The notes under the pieces are model-generated. The model made no database searches. It was not told the DNA's origin and saw nothing but the letters and a program-made list of their open reading frames with translations. A stretch of 64,000 bases of DNA, taken from contig JAHDVE020012219.1 in the NCBI GenBank assembly GCA_022606495.2, positions 1 through 64,000 on the forward strand, written 5' to 3'. Position 1 is the stretch's first letter. Every line of letters begins with the position of its first letter. Both the position numbers and the translations under genes were made by a program. Origin of the DNA: Halesus radiatus. Lineage: Eukaryota; Arthropoda; Insecta; Trichoptera; Limnephilidae. Of this stretch, positions 58,478 through 64,000 are shown in pieces.

Positions 58478-58937
58478 TAATCTCCGTAGAAAATAATATT
58501 AACATAACCTAAATGATACATGAAAACAGAAAAAAACGACAGAAAATAAAAAGATTTCAGTCGCATATGGGACTCGAACCAAGGACCTCTGCCTATGCGG
58601 GGCAACCGCTTAACCAACATAGCTAATGAGACCAGTTCAATTTATGTCATCTTCATCGATATCATATCTCAAATTCAAGATGTGTCAATATTATTCTCCA
58701 TTTTTTTTATTCTCATATTATTGGCAGCTATCTTTATCATGGGTTGCCTCGGGTGCGCAGAGGTCCTAGGTTCGAGTCCCAGATGCGACTGAAATCTTTT
58801 TATTATCTGTCGTTTTTTTTCCGTTTTCATGTTTGATTTGGGTTATGTTAATATTATTTTCTACGGTGATTAAATATTAAAATGAGGTTTTTAAATCTCA
58901 ATAAAAATAATTAACAATTAAAAATTGAATATACGAG
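58478..58937. mobile_element. tRNA-bearing foldback element, longest copy
   Basis: Arms start CTCCGTAGAAAATAATATTAA on the left and end with TTAATATTATTTTCTACGGT on the right. The left arm has a tRNA-like sequence on minus with box B GGTTCGAGTCC and box A-like TAGCTATGTTGG (58562-58633). The right arm repeats the 3' half on plus (GGTTCGAGTCCCAGATGCGA, near 58770). The spacer between them (about 58634-58735) is longer than at 31335. The right flank to 58937 matches 31335-31396 inverted. Confidence 0.8.
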
Positions 58938-59697
58938 TATATTACTTTTCTAATATCATGAGTGGGGTTATTTTTCAAAAAGGTCCTTCGATTTTGACTC
59001 CCGTTCCCTCACATATCGTTCTGCGACGGGGTCGATTACTACACCAACCGCATTTGTGAAGCCCGGAGTTTATTTATTTTTCGACGCATTCGAATTTCAA
59101 TATTTTTTTCACATAGCGCAGTAAATAAGATATTTGCTTTGACTCCATAAAATTAACCGATTTGGCTAAGTTCGAGCTTCGATATGGCAAATATTGCTCA
59201 AACACTGTAGAACAACACTTTTAATATTTCTGCATTATTATTTACGTAAATTTTCATAAGTTGAGAATATCTCGAGCGATAAAAATTCAGGGAGTGTGTT
59301 GTATTTCGTATCTGACAGATTACATGTTTATTTGTGGACCTAGAAACTTGATTTTGAACTACATAAAAACAAATGAAAACATTTTTATTATTTTGTAGTT
59401 ATTTCTTTATCAATTGGTCTCTACTCTTTCCAATGTGTATTTTTATTTAAGCTTATTTTGTCCGCAATTGAAGATCTCCCGGGAAGAAGGGACTATATAT
59501 GAATTTTGTAAAATTCCAGATAGGCGTGTAATAAAATAAATATATAATAACACCTAAGTCAAAAATTATTTTTCCGCTGAAAAAAAAAAAATTTATGGCA
59601 TTACGCTGGTACTGAACATTTTATGTTTTATTTTGGCGACATTGCTATGATTAAGATCTGTAGTTGAAATTTTTTTCTTCGCGTATAAGGATATATA
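58938..59697. other. No gene seen
   Basis: AT-rich; nothing recognisable. Confidence 0.5.
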
Positions 59698-59910
59698 GAC
59701 GGACTCCGTGCTTCAGTGGTTCTATCCTTGGCTACGAATCCGGAGATCGCGGGTTTAAATTCCGACGTGAACACGTAATTCTTTTTTTTAATAATTTATG
59801 TTATTTCACAATTTATTCATCCAATTTTTTTTTTAAGTAGTACATATTCGCAACGTCCCCAGAGCGGTAGATAATTTCAGTATAGCCCTAGTGAAAGACT
59901 ATCATTCGCT
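59698..59910 (+). mobile_element. tRNA-headed SINE, 3' truncated
   Basis: The head on plus has box A-like TGCTTCAGTGG (10 of 11), GGCTACGAATCCGGAG, and box B-like GGTTTAAATTCC. Then come an AT linker with two T runs, and the first part of the body (GCGGTAGATAATTTCAGTAT, CCCTAGTGAAAGACTATCAT). It breaks off at about 59910. Confidence 0.75.
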
Positions 59911-60265
59911 ATCGAAAGGTAGATCTACTACCCTACACCTTGCTCTTTCCCGTATCCTAAGTAATGTGATAATTAGTGAAACCGTTTTTGCTTCTCCTAA
60001 ACAAATTTGTTTTTTCATACAGGTGCTTTTTCTGGAGAGATCTGAGATTGCAAGAGTCATTGTCATTCGATTGTTTAAATTTTAGTTTTGGAACTGAGGG
60101 ATGAAAGTAGTTTAGAAAGTAGTAATTTTATAACTTATTTTTGAAAGACATTTTTTAAAGTACATTTATTTTAGCATTTTTCAATTGTGAGTACCTACAT
60201 GAACTTTTCACGCATTGCATAATATTTTGTTTTAGTTTAGGATAACCTCGAGATTTAAGTAAAGT
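59911..60265. other. No gene seen
   Basis: A 64-codon frame starting at 59891 begins inside the SINE and is not supported. Confidence 0.45.
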
Positions 60266-60315
60266 TGGGTTAGGTTAGGTTAGGTGTGATTAGGTTAGGC
60301 TAGACTAGTTTAGGT
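60266..60315 (+). repeat. Short TTAGG-type repeat
   Basis: GGGTTAGGTTAGGTTAGGTG, then ATTAGGTTAGGC and TAGTTTAGG: three perfect TTAGG units and more degenerate ones. TTAGG is the telomere unit of most insects. It is too short to call a telomere remnant with certainty. Confidence 0.6.
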
Positions 60316-61212
60316 ACAGTGGGGTTAACTTAAATATGCGGATAAGTAAAATTAATAGTAATATGTATTATGAAAATATTAATTCAAAGGTATCAAATTA
60401 ATTGGGGAAAACGAAAGAAAATCACTTCAATTGTCAATTTACAATCACAAAATTCTGAATTTACATTTGGAAATAATAATACCAACAATTTAATCGCCAC
60501 TATTGGGTGCAACGGGCAAATTTCGAGGATCTTTTTTATCGTTTTAATGCGGTTCTCCAAAAATTATTTCAATTATAGTTTCGTGTACGTAACTATGACT
60601 TAAACTGCAGCAAAAAATGTTTTAAGAGACCACGTGTCAGCTCCTTGGCGCTCGACAACGCGTCGCGACGTCTCACCACGTCGTCGTTATTCAATTTACA
60701 TGCAAATCCGAAACCTTAGCGTGTCAATAGAATGCTACCTCCGGTGCTAGGTATATACTTTATGCTGCATTCAAATTAGGATTCTGTGTAAGAAATATTT
60801 TTCAAAAAAATATTAAAAATGAATGAAATAGCGTTAATAATTGGAAATTTTTAATAGTTTTTGATTCAAGATTTTAGAAATCAATTTTTACCATCCCGTT
60901 AACAAGAGAAAGTGGTTTAATAATTCAAACAAATTTAATATTAAAATAATAATGCCTGCGGCGTGTTACACATTTCGTTATAATCCAATTACGCATTCGA
61001 GAATTTATAAGTAACAAAGTACATAATCGTATGAACTTCAAATAAAATCACACGCATTATAAACAATCGTATTACTTACTCGCGTAATAAATTGTTTGTT
61101 TTCTAAAAGACTGGAACTTACATTTCAAATAAATTAATTAACTTCTACAATAAAATTTAAATTACTTTATCATGTCATTGATAAAAAAATTATCACGAAA
61201 TAGATTGTGGAT
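60316..61212. other. No gene seen
   Basis: A CpG-containing patch at 60640-60685 is followed by ATGCAAAT (60700). Possible regulatory sequence, weak. Confidence 0.35.
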
Positions 61213-61363
61213 ATAACTGCTTAATTTATAAATATTAAGATGTTTTGGAAGCGACGCTTCCCTTATCAGCATACACACTATACATACCAGAATACATAGT
61301 ATACTGTGTATCCTGATGGAGAAATCTTTGCTTAGGAAACATGTTTATATTTATATATTTAAC
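61213..61363. mobile_element. Foldback element with two head-to-head hammerhead-like motifs
   Basis: Minus side: GCTGATAAGG, stem GGAAGC-GTC-GCTTCC (perfect 6 bp), then AAAACATC. Plus side: CCTGATGGAGAAATC, then TTAGGAAACATGTTTATA. Outer arms TATAAATATTAAGATG and CATGTTTATATTTATA mirror each other, and the centre ACACTATAC-GTATACTGTGT is also palindromic. Each core has one or two changes from CTGANGA/GAAA. The layout is the same as at 5527. Confidence 0.55.
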
Positions 61364-61436
61364 AGTTGTGTACAAGGTGTTTCGTATTATTATTTTTTTT
61401 TTAATTTATTAACAATCGAATTTTGTTTTAAATATT

Positions 61437-61735
61437 TCTAAATAACGTTTCAGAGTGGAAGATACTCTCAGTATCGCCCTGGTGAAAGACCACAATTAGA
61501 AATGAAACGTTGCTTGAAATGGCTTTTAGCCGTGTTTGGTGACCAGATCTTAATAGCCAGGTATTTCCCCTTTCCCCACCTTCCTCTCCCCGCTTCTCCT
61601 TCCCGTCCCCAATACCTTCAGCCTCACAACATTCTCCAATTGGGATTGCCATAGTCTCTCTGGCTCCAGACGGTTGCGATCAGTTTTGGACTCTTGTGCG
61701 GTATTCATATAAATTTTTTTTTTTTTAAATACTTA
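61437..61735 (+). mobile_element. SINE body with 3' tail
   Basis: CGTTTCAGAGTGGAAGATAC, TATCGCCCTGGTGAAAGACC, CGTGTTTGGTGACCAGATC, the pyrimidine-rich part, and TGTGCGGTATTCATATAAAT followed by a T run and AAATA. The tRNA head is missing (5' truncated). It is the least decayed body in the window. Confidence 0.8.
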
Positions 61736-61938
61736 AGTTAATTACAAACAAAGATACACAGTATGCAAATAAGCCTTACTTCATAATGAATTATATTAAA
61801 TCATATGGAGTTCTGCCAATTAAGTGATAATTCACGCATAATACAAATATAATCTTTGTTCTATACATTTTGCAAATTATCCGCAAAAACCGTAAATACC
61901 TACACACCAGTACGTGTCCCACTGTGAAATGAACGTAA

Positions 61939-62466
61939 ACCGAGAGCATATTTTTGCATATAAATCCAACGGTTCAGGAGTTCCAGGAGAAAACAATACA
62001 TCATTTGCGCGGACAAATTTTGGGGAGAATTTTCTTTGAACAAAACACGGATTACTTCTATTGTATGGGTAGTCGAGGATCACAAGGCTCCGTTCACACG
62101 ATTCGCGGCCGTGTTTCACCAGCCATGTGCGTATTATGGGGAATGAAATATATTACGGTGTTTTTGTACGGCATAATGCCGAGTAAATTCCACCTGTCAC
62201 GTGCAGACGGGCCCCGAACACAATGGCTGATGGCGTTACAGATCATTCAACTTACGGCGAATGCTATCATCAGTAGCACGTTACTTTTATGTTATCTTTG
62301 TTTATTTGTATATCGAGGGGTCCAAGATTTGCAACGGTTAATGCACTCTTTGTTTCAAATACTTTTAATTAACCGTAAATGTACTACCTCTTCCAACTAC
62401 TTGGAGAGATGCGTAATAAATTGTATTAATTTGTTACAATTCCTAACAGATGTCCTTTTTAAATAG
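61939..62466 (+). CDS. Unrecognised open frame of about 170 codons, possible exon or relic
   Basis: The longest open frame in the window. The first in-frame ATG is at 62065 (MGSRGSQGSVHTIRGRVSPA), leaving 133 codons; the frame is open upstream to 61939. The central part is clearly more GC-rich than its flanks. One hydrophobic stretch (IIQLTANAIISSTLLLCYLC) could span a membrane. No promoter, splice pair or known domain is visible, and it lies between two SINEs. The minus strand also has an 80-codon frame here, which lowers confidence. Confidence 0.2.
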   Translation, partial: TESIFLHINPTVQEFQEKTIHHLRGQILGRIFFEQNTDYFYCMGSRGSQGSVHTIRGRVSPAMCVLWGMKYITVFLYGIMPSKFHLSRADGPRTQWLMALQIIQLTANAIISSTLLLCYLCLFVYRGVQDLQRLMHSLFQILLINRKCTTSSNYLERCVINCINLLQFLTDVLFK

Positions 62467-62490
62467 TTGAAGTAGGTGCATAGCCAACTT

Positions 62491-62828
62491 TGTCCCAGCT
62501 CCTCCCAACCATCTGCAGCCTGCAATTAATCCCCAATCGGGGTATGTCATGGGGTTGAAGATATTTAGGAGTGGAAGAAGATTGAGAAAAGGAAGGTGGG
62601 GAAGTACCTGACTATTCAGACCTGGTCGCCAAACACGGCTATAATCATTTCAAGAAACGTTTCGATTCTGAATGTTAATCTTTCACTGACCATATCTTCC
62701 ACTCTGGAACGTGCAGCAAATATGCTACGTGTTATTTTAAATGAATAAATTGAGAAATAACATTTCATTTGAACCCGCGACCTCCGGAATCGTAGTCAAG
62801 GATCATTCGTTCAACTACAGAGAGTGTC
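62491..62828 (-). mobile_element. tRNA-headed SINE, nearly full length
   Basis: Minus strand: head with TAGTTGAACGA (10 of 11 box A) and box B GGGTTCAAATG (62768-62828), AT linker, body (ACGTTCCAGAGTGGAAGATA, TGGCGACCAGGTCTGAATAG), and the GGTTGGGAGGAGCTGGG region at 62491-62510. The A-run tail is lost. Same layout as the SINE at 14047. Confidence 0.75.
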
Positions 62829-64000
62829 AAATGGTTATTATCATTAATAATAATCTACCAAGATATCATTACGTTTTGTAATTTTGTAATTTAGTTAGTT
62901 TTGAAGCCAATTTTTAAGTTTCTTTCAGTTTAAAAAGTCATCGGACTCTAATAAAATAGTATCAAACTGATTTATTTATGTATGCTTCCTCGGACCACAG
63001 ATTTTCTTAATTAATGTAGATTAAGACGTTTTTTAAGTTCAACACAACATAAACGCTGAGAAGAACCATCTATTATTTGCATGTGAAAAGTAGGCTTCGA
63101 TGGGAATCGATTCCGTGTCTTCCCGGCTTAGTGAATTGCGCATACTACGATATCTTGGAACCTGGCTGTGAGTAATTATTTTACTCCACTGTATAGATTA
63201 AATTAATTTATACAAAAACCTTCGATATGAATAAGATATTTCACATACCCATATCATAAGTCTTAATTAAAATCTTTGTAATTTTATGAAGTGTTTTATC
63301 TAGTCGTAATTAATTAAACATTAATTCACCCCAAAGGCCTCCAACGAGGTTGGTGCTTTACCCACTAATGACTTTTTGGGTCATTCTAATATAATCTTTC
63401 TATATATCCGTCCCTAACTGCGGTTGCATGGAGTTCGGGACTCTATACATGTATAAACTGAAAGCATTATCTAGGTCACGGAATGTTGAATTAAGTTGGG
63501 GTGCGATGGACTTTGAATAAAATTTCCTTGTAGAGGTTTATTGGTATTAAACTTGTCCTTATATATTAAATATACCAGCTTCTTGATAATTACCGATTCC
63601 ACTTCAACTATGAAAGGGAAAAACACTCAAATGTTGTGTTTTCTAAAGAAAACGCACGATTTGGTAATGGAAAATAAATCTAAATTAAACAAGAACTATT
63701 CACATGTCATTACAATACAATAATGGCAAGACAGAATAAGTGAAATCTGTTATTGGGATATATATATTAAGGCAAGACGGATTAACTAAATGTATCGCAT
63801 GTCCTCTTTTTATTAATTACCAACCGAACAAGCTTCATACATTTATCAGTTAGCTAATTTTATGTATTTCTTAATATAATATTACAAGTTTAAATAATAA
63901 AGATAATTTTGATTAAGAAATTATTTCGTCAAACTGAAACCGAAAATTAATTACCCTAATTACAATTAGAATACCCACACTTATTTTTATCAAGTCGGGA
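62829..64000. other. No gene seen
   Basis: AT-rich to the right edge, with a moderate-GC stretch at 63330-63520. The 60-codon frame at 63541 is not supported. Confidence 0.5.

Noticed and set aside
63080..63180. tRNA-like sequence on minus with CGATTCCC
   Set aside because: The B box is only partial, no A box at the right distance, no cloverleaf.
1..64000. Endogenous viral elements (retroviral gag/pol, other viral genes)
   Set aside because: No LTR pair, protease, integrase or viral capsid-like block was seen; all reverse transcriptase pieces are of LINE type and the endonuclease pieces of Penelope type.

Overview
The window looks like nuclear DNA of an arthropod, most likely an insect. It is strongly AT-rich, has no operons or long intact genes, and is filled with decayed eukaryotic transposable elements (non-LTR retrotransposons, Penelope-like elements, tRNA-headed SINEs, foldback and TTAA-flanked DNA elements). 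It also holds a short run of TTAGG, the usual arthropod telomere unit. Nothing suggests bacterial, organellar or free viral DNA. Almost all open frames above 60 codons are chance frames or transposon pieces. The species cannot be named from this sequence.

Layout. 1-2.0 kb: minus-strand LINE reverse transcriptase running off the left edge, a hairpin MITE, a 45-bp tandem array and a LINE tail. 3.3-3.6 kb: a CpG-rich patch. 5.5 kb: a foldback element with hammerhead-like motifs. 9.1-10.4 kb: three 3' ends of a LINE family that ends in (GTTA)n. 10.6 kb: a Penelope-type palindrome. 13.3 kb: a G-quadruplex motif. 14.0-14.6 kb: a full-length tRNA-headed SINE. 16.3-18.2 kb: a LINE tail and Penelope-type terminal pieces. 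19.2-21.5 kb: nested insertions, with a TTAA-flanked foldback element splitting a LINE and a tRNA-bearing foldback at its end. 22.1 kb: a hAT-type MITE. 24.8 kb: a 15-bp tandem repeat. 26.1 kb: a second CpG-rich patch. 28.6 kb: a second TTAA element. 31.3 kb: a tRNA-bearing palindrome. 33.0-33.6 kb: a Penelope-like GIY-YIG endonuclease relic with a hammerhead ribozyme core just downstream of it. 34.6-35.6 kb: three SINE pieces around a GC-rich patch. 36.8 kb: a LINE tail. 40.2 kb: another foldback. 43.3-45.2 kb: more (GTTA)n-family LINE copies. 46.0-47.7 kb: a decayed transposase-like gene next to a second GIY-YIG relic. 49.4 kb: a third TTAA element. 52.7-54.3 kb: Penelope-type and LINE pieces with a foldback inserted between them. 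55.7 kb: the only convincing splice-bounded exon candidate (54 nt). 58.5-62.8 kb: a tRNA palindrome, three SINEs, a hammerhead-pair foldback and an unrecognised 170-codon frame.

How it fits together. The most interesting theme is a set of self-cleaving-ribozyme-like motifs. At least three sites keep the hammerhead core (CTGANGA, a stem II, then GAAA), and several more are decayed. After GAAA each family carries a self-complementary block (CCGG, CATG or CAGCTG) followed by a cleavable NUH triplet, the arrangement expected of hammerheads with a minimal stem III that work as dimers. They sit in Penelope-type terminal repeats and in palindromes built from them. Two further families merit formal description: a foldback whose arms carry tRNA-like sequence with perfect A and B boxes, and a TTAA-flanked foldback. 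One copy of the TTAA family leaves its host LINE exactly in frame when removed together with one TTAA. If the 54-nt exon is real, the window is largely the interior of a very long plus-strand intron.
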